A DNA stretch of 64,000 nt from NCBI GenBank assembly GCA_947495695.1, contig CANLZP010000001.1:951069-1015068 (forward strand), given 5' to 3'. Under the pieces are notes generated by a model, which worked only from the letters and a program-made list of their open reading frames with translations, was not told where the DNA came from and ran no database searches. The translations under genes were made by a program, and so were the position numbers. This document shows positions 25,085 to 32,481 of the stretch, in pieces; within the stretch, counting starts at the first letter, position 1; the number at the start of each line of letters is the position of its first letter. Source of the DNA: an uncultured Erythrobacter sp. (GTDB taxonomy: Bacteria > Pseudomonadota > Alphaproteobacteria > Sphingomonadales > Sphingomonadaceae).

Positions 25085-27160
25085 TCAGCCCTCCTTGCCA
25101 GAATGAGCGGGATTGGGGTTGATGAGGATATTGCCCACGTGATCGACGCTGGCGGTGCAGCCGCTTTCGACCAAGGTTGTGCTGTCCATTTCGGTTATGA
25201 CGGCGGGCCCGGGGATGATGTCCCCTTGCCGCAGCTTGGCCCGATCATAGATCGCACCTTGCTGCTCGCGCCCATCCATCCACAAACTGTGATCGCGGAT
25301 CTTGGCCGCTGATGGATCACCGTCGCCCTTCTCCAGCTGTTTGGCTGGCAGAGCAGGCGCTTCACCCATGGCGACCGCCCGCAAGTTCACGATTTCGTGC
25401 GGGGTATCCATGTTGAAGGTAAACAGGCGGCGATGTTCATCATCAAACCGCTTCAGAATGCCCTCGATCCCATCAGCATCCAGAATGCTCTTGTCGATGG
25501 TCAGCGGCACTTCAAAGGCTTGTCCGGCATAGCGGATATCCACCTCAAACTCGCTGGTGATCTGATCTTCGGGAATGCCATCAGCCAGCAATTCGCTGCG
25601 CGTTTGCTCGCTCATTTCGTCCAAAACGGCCTTCAGATCAGCAACGCTGGTATCCTTTGCCAATTTCGAGAAACTGCGTGCGGTTTCGGTCCGCATCCGC
25701 GTGGTGGCATCACCCAAAGCGCACAACACGCCCGGCGAAACCGGCGATACAGCAGGCCAGCTGCCCATCAATTTGGCCACCGCATTGACATGCAAGGGGC
25801 CAGCGCCGCCAAAGCCCATGACGGCAAAGTCGCGCGGATCATACCCTTGCTGGACACTGATCATGCGCAGCGCGCCAAACATATTCTCGTTCACGATATC
25901 GATGATGCCGCGCGCGGCCTCCATCAATTCAATGCCCAGCGCATCGGCCACGGTCTGCACCGCTTTCTTGGCGCCTTCACGGTCCAGTTTGAATGATCCG
26001 CCCAGAAGGTCCTCCGGCAGATAGCCTAACACCACATTGGCATCGGTCACGGTCGGCAATTCGCCGCCCTTGCCATAGGCCACCGGCCCGGGAACCGCAC
26101 CGGCACTTTCCGGGCCAACCCGCAGCGCCTTGGTCAGTTCGGGAACGTGAGCGATAGAGCCGCCGCCTGCACCCACCGTTTTGACGTCCAACGCAGATGC
26201 GCGAACGGATAAGTGACCCACTTCGGTGGTGCGTTGTCGGCGTGGTTCCAATCCTTCGATCAGGGCAACATCGGTGGATGTCCCACCCACATCTAGCGTT
26301 AGAATGTTTTTGATCCCTGCATTTTTGCCTACCCACAATGCGCCGGTAACGCCGCCAGCCGGGCCAGACATCAGAATATTGACGGGGTGTTCCTCGGCTT
26401 TCTGACTGCTCATCAATCCTCCATCAGAACGCAGCAGCGACAGCTTGCCTTCCAGCCCCTCGTCCTCCAGCCGGTTGCGCAAATTCGAAACATATTTGCC
26501 AACCACGGGCCGCACCGCTGCATTGGCAACGGTGGACAGCGTGCGCTCATATTCCTGCATTTCAGGCAGCACTTCATGGCTGAGTGAGACAGGGATCGCA
26601 TCGCCCAAAACCTCGGCAGCGATCTCGCCGATGCGTTTTTCCTGCGCTCCATTTACATAGGCATTGATCAGGCTGACGGTCAGCGCTTCGATGCCTTGGC
26701 CTTTCAGTTTTTCCAGCACAGCGCGCACGGCATCTTCGTCCAGTGGGCGCACTTCATTGCCATCGGCATCCATCCGGCCGGGCACTTCCAGCGTGTCTTC
26801 CAAAGCTGCCAGCGGCTGGGGCTTGGGCCATACGATCCACGCGGCCAGGCCGCCCGGCACAAAGCTTCGCGCGATCTGCATGACATCGCGATAGCCTTCG
26901 GTCACGATCAGGCCGACGCGCGATCCCTTGCCTTCCAGCACCGCGTTGGTGGCAACCGTTGTGCCGTGCAGGAAATAGGCGATATCCTTGGCTGCAACGC
27001 CCGCTTCGGCAGTGATTGCCTGCACCCCGTTCAGAATGCCTTCCGAGCTATCATGCGGCGTGGACGGTGTTTTGTGCCGCCAGAAATTTCCGGTGTCTTC
27101 GTCGAACAGCAGCAGATCGGTGAATGTCCCGCCAACGTCAACGCCAAGCCTGTAAGTCAT
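25085..27160 (-). CDS. hyuA: Hydantoinase A/oxoprolinase-family subunit
   Basis: The protein has 691 residues. It starts with the actin-like ATP-binding RLGVDVGGTFTDLLLFDEDT. FLHGTTVATNAVLEGKGSRV and GLIVTEGYRDV follow near residue 70. The second nucleotide lobe has LTLDVGGTSTDVALIEG near residue 290 and VGAGGGSIAHV, and MGFGGAGPLHVNAVAKLM lies near residue 450. This is the ATP-hydrolysing partner of HyuB. The order in the operon is HMG-CoA-lyase-like gene, 24-base gap, hyuA, hyuB, quinone oxidoreductase. GGGAG precedes the ATG. The acetophenone/acetone carboxylase subgroup shares these motifs, so ring opening is not proven. Confidence 0.93.
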   Translation of the reverse strand: MTYRLGVDVGGTFTDLLLFDEDTGNFWRHKTPSTPHDSSEGILNGVQAITAEAGVAAKDIAYFLHGTTVATNAVLEGKGSRVGLIVTEGYRDVMQIARSFVPGGLAAWIVWPKPQPLAALEDTLEVPGRMDADGNEVRPLDEDAVRAVLEKLKGQGIEALTVSLINAYVNGAQEKRIGEIAAEVLGDAIPVSLSHEVLPEMQEYERTLSTVANAAVRPVVGKYVSNLRNRLEDEGLEGKLSLLRSDGGLMSSQKAEEHPVNILMSGPAGGVTGALWVGKNAGIKNILTLDVGGTSTDVALIEGLEPRRQRTTEVGHLSVRASALDVKTVGAGGGSIAHVPELTKALRVGPESAGAVPGPVAYGKGGELPTVTDANVVLGYLPEDLLGGSFKLDREGAKKAVQTVADALGIELMEAARGIIDIVNENMFGALRMISVQQGYDPRDFAVMGFGGAGPLHVNAVAKLMGSWPAVSPVSPGVLCALGDATTRMRTETARSFSKLAKDTSVADLKAVLDEMSEQTRSELLADGIPEDQITSEFEVDIRYAGQAFEVPLTIDKSILDADGIEGILKRFDDEHRRLFTFNMDTPHEIVNLRAVAMGEAPALPAKQLEKGDGDPSAAKIRDHSLWMDGREQQGAIYDRAKLRQGDIIPGPAVITEMDSTTLVESGCTASVDHVGNILINPNPAHSGKEG

Positions 27161-27184
27161 ACTATCTCCCGAAAAGTCGGTCTA

Positions 27185-28123
27185 TTAGGCCGCACGAGCG
27201 ACCAAAGAGGGCAATGTGCGATCCAGCTTTGCGCCGAACCAATGGTTGGTTGCGATGGCGGCTTCCAGATCAATCGCGGTGGCGATTCCGGAACGCTCCA
27301 TCATAAAGATCAAATCTTCGGTGGCGATATTGCCCGTCGCATTGGGGGCAAAGGGGCAGCCGCCCAATCCGCCAAGGCTGGCATCAAATGTGCGTACGCC
27401 CGCTTGATAGGCAGCCCAGGCATTAGCCATGCCGGTGCCGCGGGTGTCGTGAAAATGGCACCGCATGGGGATTTTTCCGCCCAATAATTCGGCCAATCTG
27501 CCAAACAGATCGCTGACTTGCGCCGGTACGCCGATGCCGATGGTGTCTGCCAACGCGATTTCATCGGGGTTTTCTGCGGCCATCTCTTCAGCAATAGCCA
27601 GCACGGTTTCTGGCTTCACCTCGCCTTCAAAGGGGCAACCAAAGGCGGCTGAGATGGTCACTTGGGCGCGCATTCCTTCGGCTTTGGCGAAACGGATCAT
27701 GTCGCGGTTTTCGGTGATCCCCTCGGCGATGGTTTGGCCCTGGTTCTTTTGACCAAAGGTGTCGCTCGCCACCAGAACGCAGCCTGCCTGATCGATCCCT
27801 CGCCCCTTGCCGTTCTTGGCCCCGCCTTCGCGCGTAGCGAGCGCGCGCATCACGCCGCGTTTGTTCAGTGTCAAACCGATATAGGTCACATCGCCGCGAT
27901 CCGGCAGGCCGGCGATCACCGCTTCTGCGTCGGCCATTTGTGGCACGCGTTTGGGGTGGACAAAGCTGGCCACTTCCAATCGCCGCGCGCCATAATCGAT
28001 CATCCGATCGATCATCGCCAGCTTGTCTTGCGTCGAAATGATCTCGGCCTCGTTCTGCAGGCCGTCGCGTGGACCCACTTCAACCAGCTCGATCGCATCA
28101 TTGGCAGCATGCTCTTGCGTCAT
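27185..28123 (-). CDS. Hydroxymethylglutaryl-CoA lyase-like aldol lyase
   Basis: This is a 312-residue DRE-TIM-fold enzyme. The N-terminal ELVEVGPRDGLQNEAEI holds the catalytic Arg-Asp. FHDTRGTGMANAWAAYQAG holds the metal-binding His region, and GLGGCPFAPNATGNIATEDL contains the Cys-loop signature of HMG-CoA lyases. Such enzymes cleave 3-hydroxy-3-methylglutaryl-CoA; some relatives cleave citramalyl-CoA. With a CaiB-type CoA-transferase gene on the other side of the promoter region, a C5-C6 branched acyl-CoA intermediate is likely. The upstream region has a TTGTATACAA palindrome 46 bases before the ATG and a phased repeat array further upstream. Confidence 0.92.
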   Translation of the reverse strand: MTQEHAANDAIELVEVGPRDGLQNEAEIISTQDKLAMIDRMIDYGARRLEVASFVHPKRVPQMADAEAVIAGLPDRGDVTYIGLTLNKRGVMRALATREGGAKNGKGRGIDQAGCVLVASDTFGQKNQGQTIAEGITENRDMIRFAKAEGMRAQVTISAAFGCPFEGEVKPETVLAIAEEMAAENPDEIALADTIGIGVPAQVSDLFGRLAELLGGKIPMRCHFHDTRGTGMANAWAAYQAGVRTFDASLGGLGGCPFAPNATGNIATEDLIFMMERSGIATAIDLEAAIATNHWFGAKLDRTLPSLVARAA

Positions 28124-28169
28124 GGGATTCGCTTCTTGTCCAAAATTGAATATTGGCTAGATACGCAAA

Positions 28170-28179
28170 TTGTATACAA
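28170..28179. promoter_or_regulatory. Palindromic operator TTGTATACAA, probable GntR/FCD site 1
   Basis: This perfect ten-base palindrome lies 46 bases upstream of the HMG-CoA-lyase-like start. On the minus strand TTGCAT lies just upstream of it and TATCTA 16 bases later, so the palindrome falls in a possible promoter spacer. The same ten bases form the centre of the 16-base palindrome at 30781-30796. FCD-type GntR regulators commonly bind TTGTATACAA-like sites, and such a regulator gene lies at 29932-30645. Confidence 0.68.
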
Positions 28180-28242
28180 ATGCAAATCTTGGCTTTATGG
28201 AGTTTTTGAATGATCTGGCGGGTATCTGGCCAAAACGATGAA

Positions 28243-28319
28243 TGGTCTGGGGACCATCTAGCGGAGGTCTAGGGGCCATCTAGGGGTTATCTAGGGGTGG
28301 TCTCGGTGTCGTCTCTTGG
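28243..28319. repeat. Array of seven direct units phased at exactly 11 bp, region 1
   Basis: Seven 11-base units are in register: TGGTCTGGGGA (28243), CCATCTAGCGG (28254), AGGTCTAGGGG (28265), CCATCTAGGGG (28276), TTATCTAGGGG (28287), TGGTCTCGGTG (28298) and TCGTCTCTTGG (28309). The TCT triplet falls every 11 bases at 28246, 28257, 28268, 28279, 28290, 28301 and 28312. The array lies between the divergent HMG-CoA-lyase-like and CaiB genes. Read toward the lyase gene the core is CCCCTAGAT. Its regulatory role is inferred. Confidence 0.75.
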
Positions 28320-28374
28320 GGGTTTCGAGGTCTTTCTCAGGGCTTGTGCCGATTAAATTTGAAGAGGGCTGAAT

Positions 28375-29556
28375 ATGTCGAATGGTGCGCTGTCGGGTCT
28401 TCGCCTGATCGAAATGGGACAGTTGATCGCCGGGCCGTTCTGCGGCCAATTGATGGGCGATCATGGCGCCGAAGTGATCAAGGTGGAGCCGCCCAAAGTG
28501 GGCGACGCCATGCGCAATTGGGGCCAAGGCATCCCTCTGTGGTTCTCTGTGGTGGCGCGCAACAAGAAGTCGATCACGCTCAATCTCCGCGAGAAAGAGG
28601 GGCAGCAAATTGTCCGCCAGCTGGCCGCCAAGGCGGACTTTCTGCTGGAGAATTTTCGCCCCGGTACGATGGAGCGGTGGAACCTGGGCTGGGAAGATCT
28701 GTCTGCCATCAATGAAGCGCTGATTATGATCCGCGTATCCGGATATGGCCAAACCGGTCCTTACAGCCCGCGCGCCGGATATGGCGGCATTGGCGAGGCG
28801 ATGGGCGGCATGCGTTACATCGCGGGAGAGCCGGATCGCCCGCCCAGCCGCGCAGGCATTTCCATTGGCGATTCATTGGCCGCGACCTATGCATGTTTGG
28901 GTGCGCTTATGGCACTCAATCACCGCCACAAAACCGGCAAGGGTCAGGTGGTCGATTCGGCAATTTACGAGGCCGTTTTGGCGATGATGGAATCGACCGT
29001 TCCCGAATATACGGTGACTGGCCATATCCGCGAGCGGACCGGGTCGATCTTGCCCAAAATTGCACCCTCCAATGTCTATCCGACCAGCGACGGCAGCGTG
29101 TTGGTGGCGGGCAATCAGGACAGCGTGTGGAAGCGTATGGCGACCATGATGGGCGTGCCCGAATTGGGCGATGATCCGCGCTACAACAGCCATGTCGCGC
29201 GCGGGCAGAACCAGACCGAACTCGATGATATGATTGGTGAATGGACCAAATTGCACACCAGCCAACAAGTTTTGGATTTGTGCGAGGAGCACGGCGTTCC
29301 AGCCGGCAATATATACCGCGCACCCGAGATGTTGGAGGACCCGCATTTTGCCGCGCGAAAGGCGATTATCGAACTTCCGCACCCCAAGCATGACAATTTC
29401 AAAATGCAGAATGTCGCGCCCAAATTGTCCGATACGCCTGGCGATGTTCATTGGGTTGGCCCTGATCTGGGCCAGCATAATGAAGAGATCTATGGCGAGC
29501 TTTTGGGCATGGATTCAGCAACCCGGTCCGATTTGGAAGAGCGCGGCATTATTTAG
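28375..29556 (+). CDS. CaiB/BaiF-family (class III) CoA-transferase
   Basis: This 393-residue protein starts with the family N-terminus (LSGLRLIEMGQLIAGPFC, then MGDHGAEVIKVEPPKVGD). The region GYGQTGPYSPRAGYGGIGEA leads to RAGISIGDSLAATYACLGAL, where the Asp (about residue 164) is the catalytic residue that forms the acyl anhydride. It moves CoA from a donor such as succinyl-CoA to a carboxylate. Its promoter region is shared with the HMG-CoA-lyase-like operon and holds the 11-bp phased array. The acceptor is unknown; relatives act on formate, carnitine, mesaconate, itaconate or citramalate. GAGGG precedes the ATG. Confidence 0.93.
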   Translation: MSNGALSGLRLIEMGQLIAGPFCGQLMGDHGAEVIKVEPPKVGDAMRNWGQGIPLWFSVVARNKKSITLNLREKEGQQIVRQLAAKADFLLENFRPGTMERWNLGWEDLSAINEALIMIRVSGYGQTGPYSPRAGYGGIGEAMGGMRYIAGEPDRPPSRAGISIGDSLAATYACLGALMALNHRHKTGKGQVVDSAIYEAVLAMMESTVPEYTVTGHIRERTGSILPKIAPSNVYPTSDGSVLVAGNQDSVWKRMATMMGVPELGDDPRYNSHVARGQNQTELDDMIGEWTKLHTSQQVLDLCEEHGVPAGNIYRAPEMLEDPHFAARKAIIELPHPKHDNFKMQNVAPKLSDTPGDVHWVGPDLGQHNEEIYGELLGMDSATRSDLEERGII

Positions 29557-29571
29557 CCGTTGGCAGGGCGC

Positions 29572-29748
29572 TCAATTGCTGCCGCTGCTCTCGCGCTCGG
29601 CATCGCGCTTGCTGATGACATAGGCATAGCCGAGACCAACTAGCAGAACCAAACCGCTGCCGCTTGCGACGAAGGTTGAATTGAACAGGACCGCGCAAAC
29701 GATCAGTGCGATCGCCGCGATCAGAATGATTTGAATCGTTTTTGACAT
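29572..29748 (-). CDS. Small two-helix membrane protein
   Basis: The start at 29748 gives 58 residues (MSKTIQIILIAAIALIV and so on) with two hydrophobic segments separated by NSTFVASG and a polar C-terminus rich in Ser, Glu and Arg. The ribosome site is weak. It converges with the CaiB gene. No family is recognised; such short helical-hairpin proteins are frequent hypotheticals in this order. The region 29779-29931 between it and the regulator gene shows no further gene. Confidence 0.45.
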   Translation of the reverse strand: MSKTIQIILIAAIALIVCAVLFNSTFVASGSGLVLLVGLGYAYVISKRDAERESSGSN

Positions 29749-29931
29749 AAGTGAGCACCCCGAGTTTGACCCATCCACGCAGGATCGTGACGTTCTTGTG
29801 ACCTGCCTAGCCCAGTTTGGGCCTTCCAGTCTGGGCTAGGCCATGCTTGTTAACAAATGGTTGGGTCAGCGATCTTCACAGGCACAGTAACCAAGCGCGC
29901 TTAAGGCGCCAGATACCATGACGCAGAGCGC

Positions 29932-30645
29932 TTAGTCGGCGTCCGATGCAGCATCTGCGAAAGTATGGAATGCGCGGCGTAAATGGCTGCCCATGACGGA
30001 TTTTGCCCAAGCCGCATCATGGGCCTTGAACGCCGCTATCAATTCATCATGGTCGCGCGCGGATTGCCTCAGATCCTCAACCGAATATTGCCGTGCGGTG
30101 CGCAGCACAACCGGCTGCTCAACCAGCATGGCCAGCACTTGCGCCAAGCGTGGTGAACGCGCGGCATTGGTAATGATTTCGTGGAAGATACGGTTGGCAT
30201 CAAGGAACCGCACCACATCGGGCGGGTCTTGATCCACGGCCTGATGCAGCTCCTCATTGACCCGCTCCAACTGCTCGATATCCGCCGGGCCCAGCAGCTT
30301 CGCCGCGCGTTCCGCGGCATGTCCTTCAAGCATCTGGCGCAAGGTAAACATCTCGTCGATGTCATCGCGTGACCAATCGGCGACAAAGATGCGTTTTGAC
30401 TCGCTGCGCACCAACAACATTTCGGATTCCAGCTGGCGCACGGCCTCACGGACGGGGGTGCGCGAGACGCCCGAAATTTCGGACAGGCGGTCCTCGGTCA
30501 ACTGGCTGCCGGGAGGGGCGTTGCCGCTCAACAGATAACTGCGGATGGCCGTATAGGCCGTGTCAGAGGCGCCGCTCATTCTATGACTGTCCGCAATCGG
30601 CAAATACGGAACGTCGCGCCCCTGGCTGGCCCGATCCATGTGCAT
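29932..30645 (-). CDS. GntR-family regulator with FCD domain
   Basis: The protein has 237 residues if started at 30645, or 215 if started at the internal Met at 30579; neither ribosome site is strong. It has a winged helix (AYTAIRSYLLSGNAPPGSQL, then LSEISGVSRTPVREAVRQLE at about residues 55-75) and a C-terminal all-helical FCD ligand domain. The FCD metal-site pattern is seen in DANRIFHEIITNAARS and RQSARDHDELIAAFKAHD. Such regulators bind organic acids and repress catabolic operons. TTGTATACAA sites lie before the lyase operon and before the racemase-like gene, so it probably controls both. Confidence 0.92.
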   Translation of the reverse strand: MHMDRASQGRDVPYLPIADSHRMSGASDTAYTAIRSYLLSGNAPPGSQLTEDRLSEISGVSRTPVREAVRQLESEMLLVRSESKRIFVADWSRDDIDEMFTLRQMLEGHAAERAAKLLGPADIEQLERVNEELHQAVDQDPPDVVRFLDANRIFHEIITNAARSPRLAQVLAMLVEQPVVLRTARQYSVEDLRQSARDHDELIAAFKAHDAAWAKSVMGSHLRRAFHTFADAASDAD

Positions 30646-30680
30646 CCAGCAAAGCTTTCCTGGCGTGCCGAACGCTACCC

Positions 30681-30749
30681 AGAGATGAAGCGAGATGACC
30701 CATAGACCTACCCTAGATGTACCCTAGATCACCGGCAGATGGCGCCAGA
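30681..30749. repeat. Array of 11-bp phased units, region 2 (CCCTAGAT core)
   Basis: AGA triplets fall at 30693, 30704, 30715, 30726 and 30737, exactly 11 bases apart, with flanking ones at 30683 and 30747 at 10-base steps. The clearest units are CTACCCTAGAT (30708-30718) and GTACCCTAGAT (30719-30729), with weaker GACCCATAGAC (30697), CACCGGCAGAT (30730) and TGAAGCGAGAT (30686). The core is the reverse complement of the one at 28243-28319 and reads CCCTAGAT toward the racemase-like gene. The array is 34 bases from the palindrome at 30784. Confidence 0.7.
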
Positions 30750-30780
30750 TCGGCCAGAGTTAATTTCCCTTGACGATCTG

Positions 30781-30796
30781 TTATTGTATACAATAA
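30781..30796. promoter_or_regulatory. 16-base perfect palindrome with TTGTATACAA core, probable GntR/FCD site 2
   Basis: TTATTGTATACAATAA is a perfect palindrome 25 bases before the TTG start of the racemase-like gene. TTGACG (30770-30775), a good -35 candidate, lies just upstream, so a protein bound here would cover the promoter. The core is identical to the site at 28170-28179. Repression by the GntR/FCD protein encoded at 29932-30645 is inferred. Confidence 0.75.
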
Positions 30797-30821
30797 AGGG
30801 TTCGGTCAAGGGAGTTGATCA

Positions 30822-31574
30822 TTGCCATCAACAAAACGTATCAAGGTCATTGTACCCATTCCGATGGATGAAGCCGGAGTGGCAAACCGGGCAGAGCAAC
30901 TGCCCGATGACTTCGTGAGAGAGGGCTTCTCTCCTGAATTCGAAGCGGTCCCCTTTGGTGCCGCTTTGGGCGATTCTTACCACGACACAATGATGATGGA
31001 CTGGACCGTGTTTCAGGCTGGTGTCGAAGCCGAGCGTAATGGATATGCCGGCGTTCTGATCGATACGGTCAGCGATAGCGGTCTGCGGCCCTTACGTTCG
31101 GCGCTGTCGATCCCGGTTGTCGGGCCCGGCGAAGCAAGTTTCGCCATGGCGATGATGCTGGGCAAGAAATTCAGCGTGCTGACAATGTGGCCCGAATGGT
31201 TCCCGCTGTATGAAAAAACGCTGACCGAATATGGCTGGTCGTCGCGTTGTGCTTCCTTGCGGTCGATCGATACGCGGCCCGATGTGACCGAATTGCTCGC
31301 TGGCAAAGAGGAAATCATCTTTGACAAATTGAAGGCCGAGGCAACCAAGGCGATGGAAGAAGATGGTGCCGATGTGATCGTGCTGGGATCCACCACGATG
31401 CATCAATCAGCCGCATTCCTGGATGCTGAGATGCCGATCCCAGTGCTGAATCCCGGGCAGGTCGCCTACAAAATGCTGGAAACGCAGATCGAGCTTGGCC
31501 TGCGCCATTCGAAGAAAGCCTTTCCCGCCCCAGAAGTCCCCAAACACGGCGAGATCCGGAAAGGTTGGTACTGA
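30822..31574 (+). CDS. Asp/Glu/hydantoin racemase-fold protein without catalytic cysteines
   Basis: The TTG start (30822) has GGGAG seven bases upstream. The 250-residue protein is similar in length and fold pattern to hydantoin racemase and maleate isomerase: IKVIVPIPMDEAG, GVLIDTVSDSGLRPLRSAL, SIPVVGPGEASFAMAMMLG with KFSVLTMW, and DGADVIVLGSTTMHQ. In active racemases a Cys follows each of the two beta-strand ends (as in GDPGL and LGCAGM contexts). Here those positions are Thr/Ser residues, and the only Cys is in RCASLRS. Two-thiol racemisation therefore seems impossible. It is first in a run of four co-directional genes. Confidence 0.82.
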   Translation: MPSTKRIKVIVPIPMDEAGVANRAEQLPDDFVREGFSPEFEAVPFGAALGDSYHDTMMMDWTVFQAGVEAERNGYAGVLIDTVSDSGLRPLRSALSIPVVGPGEASFAMAMMLGKKFSVLTMWPEWFPLYEKTLTEYGWSSRCASLRSIDTRPDVTELLAGKEEIIFDKLKAEATKAMEEDGADVIVLGSTTMHQSAAFLDAEMPIPVLNPGQVAYKMLETQIELGLRHSKKAFPAPEVPKHGEIRKGWY

Positions 31575-32005
31575 TGAGTGAATGGAATGAAGGCGGAGCC
31601 GGACAAGTGCCGCTGCCCTATCGCTTTTACGTCGATATCGTGACCAAGCGCTATTTCGATGGGGTCGATAATAAGAATATGGATCAGGTGCTGAACTGCT
31701 TCACGCCCGATGCCGTTCTGCACGAGGCGACCAGCGATACGGTCCACGAAGGGCGCGAGGCCATTCGCGCGATGTTCGTCAAACTGTTCACGGATTTCGA
31801 GAGCATTTGGCACGGCAATTTCGTCCACACGGCTGATCCTGACAGCAACACGATCAATTCCCAGTTTACCGTGCTGATCACGCCCAATGGCGGCGATGAA
31901 TTACGCTATGAGAATTGCAATCGGTTCTACCTGAAGGATCGGCTGTTCCACCGGGTCTATGTCTATATGTCCGGCGATAATCTGCTGAAGGAGGGAGATG
32001 CCTGA
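31574..32005 (+). CDS. SnoaL/NTF2-like protein, first of a tandem pair
   Basis: The start at 31574 overlaps the previous stop (TGATG). The 143-residue protein has the polyketide-cyclase/NTF2-like pattern: FYVDIVTKRYFDGVDNKNMD, QVLNCFTPDAVLHEAT, HEGREAIRAMFVKLFTDFES and a C-terminal RLFHRVYVYMSGDNLL. The cone-shaped fold binds small hydrophobic ligands and may isomerise or hydrate them. The next gene is a paralogue with the same layout, coupled by a second TGATG overlap, which suggests a heterodimer or sequential activities. Confidence 0.85.
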   Translation: MSEWNEGGAGQVPLPYRFYVDIVTKRYFDGVDNKNMDQVLNCFTPDAVLHEATSDTVHEGREAIRAMFVKLFTDFESIWHGNFVHTADPDSNTINSQFTVLITPNGGDELRYENCNRFYLKDRLFHRVYVYMSGDNLLKEGDA

Positions 32006-32418
32006 TGCAGTATGAACCAACCTTAAGCCGGGACGAGTTGATCCACTTCGCCACCCAGCAATATTTCGGCAATGTCGATGCAAAGAATATGGCCGCGACG
32101 CTGGATTGCTTTCACGATGAAGCGCTGTTCTGCGTCCAGACCGATTTCACCCGCCATTCGGGCAAAGGCGAAATCCAGCGCATGTTCGAAGATTTCTTCG
32201 GAGCCTATGAAACCATCATCCATCGCGATTTCGTGTGCACTGTGGACGAGGCCAATGGCCGGATCTCCGCCAGTTTTGTGGCCGAGTTGCACGATGCCGA
32301 TGGGCAGGTAACGCTGCTGCACAACACCAATTTCTGGCGCCTTCGCTCCGATGGGCAGGGCGGTGCCAAATTTCAGGAAGTCTATGTTTACATGAGCGGT
32401 GCCAACGTCCTCACTTGA
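32005..32418 (+). CDS. SnoaL/NTF2-like protein, second of a tandem pair
   Basis: This 137-residue protein parallels its upstream neighbour segment by segment: IHFATQQYFGNVDAKNMAAT, LDCFHDEALFCVQTD, HSGKGEIQRMFEDFFGAYET and a C-terminal FQEVYVYMSGANVL. The start codon overlaps the neighbour's stop. The shared NVDAKNM/NVDNKNM-like and VYVYMSG sequences mark the pair as a duplication. Function is unknown beyond the fold. The TonB receptor gene follows after 63 bases. Confidence 0.85.
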   Translation: MQYEPTLSRDELIHFATQQYFGNVDAKNMAATLDCFHDEALFCVQTDFTRHSGKGEIQRMFEDFFGAYETIIHRDFVCTVDEANGRISASFVAELHDADGQVTLLHNTNFWRLRSDGQGGAKFQEVYVYMSGANVLT

Positions 32419-32481
32419 TAGGGGGCGGCACAACACCTTCGGGTACCTTCGGGCAAAATCAGGTTCAGGGAGTACGAACCA

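Noticed and set aside
24070..25122. Plus-strand open frame of about 350 codons opposite hyuB.
   Set aside because: It is a mirror of the HyuB codon pattern; HyuB has complete family motifs and a ribosome site.
28254..28297. CRISPR-like or iteron-origin interpretation of the 11-bp repeat array.
   Set aside because: Units are far too short for CRISPR, there are no spacers or cas genes, and no replication initiator gene is nearby; promoter placement fits regulation better.
32434..32452. Two ACCTTCGGG copies ten bases apart before the TonB receptor gene, considered as another phased array.
   Set aside because: Only two copies, different core from the CCCTAGAT arrays; probably a chance or local duplication.
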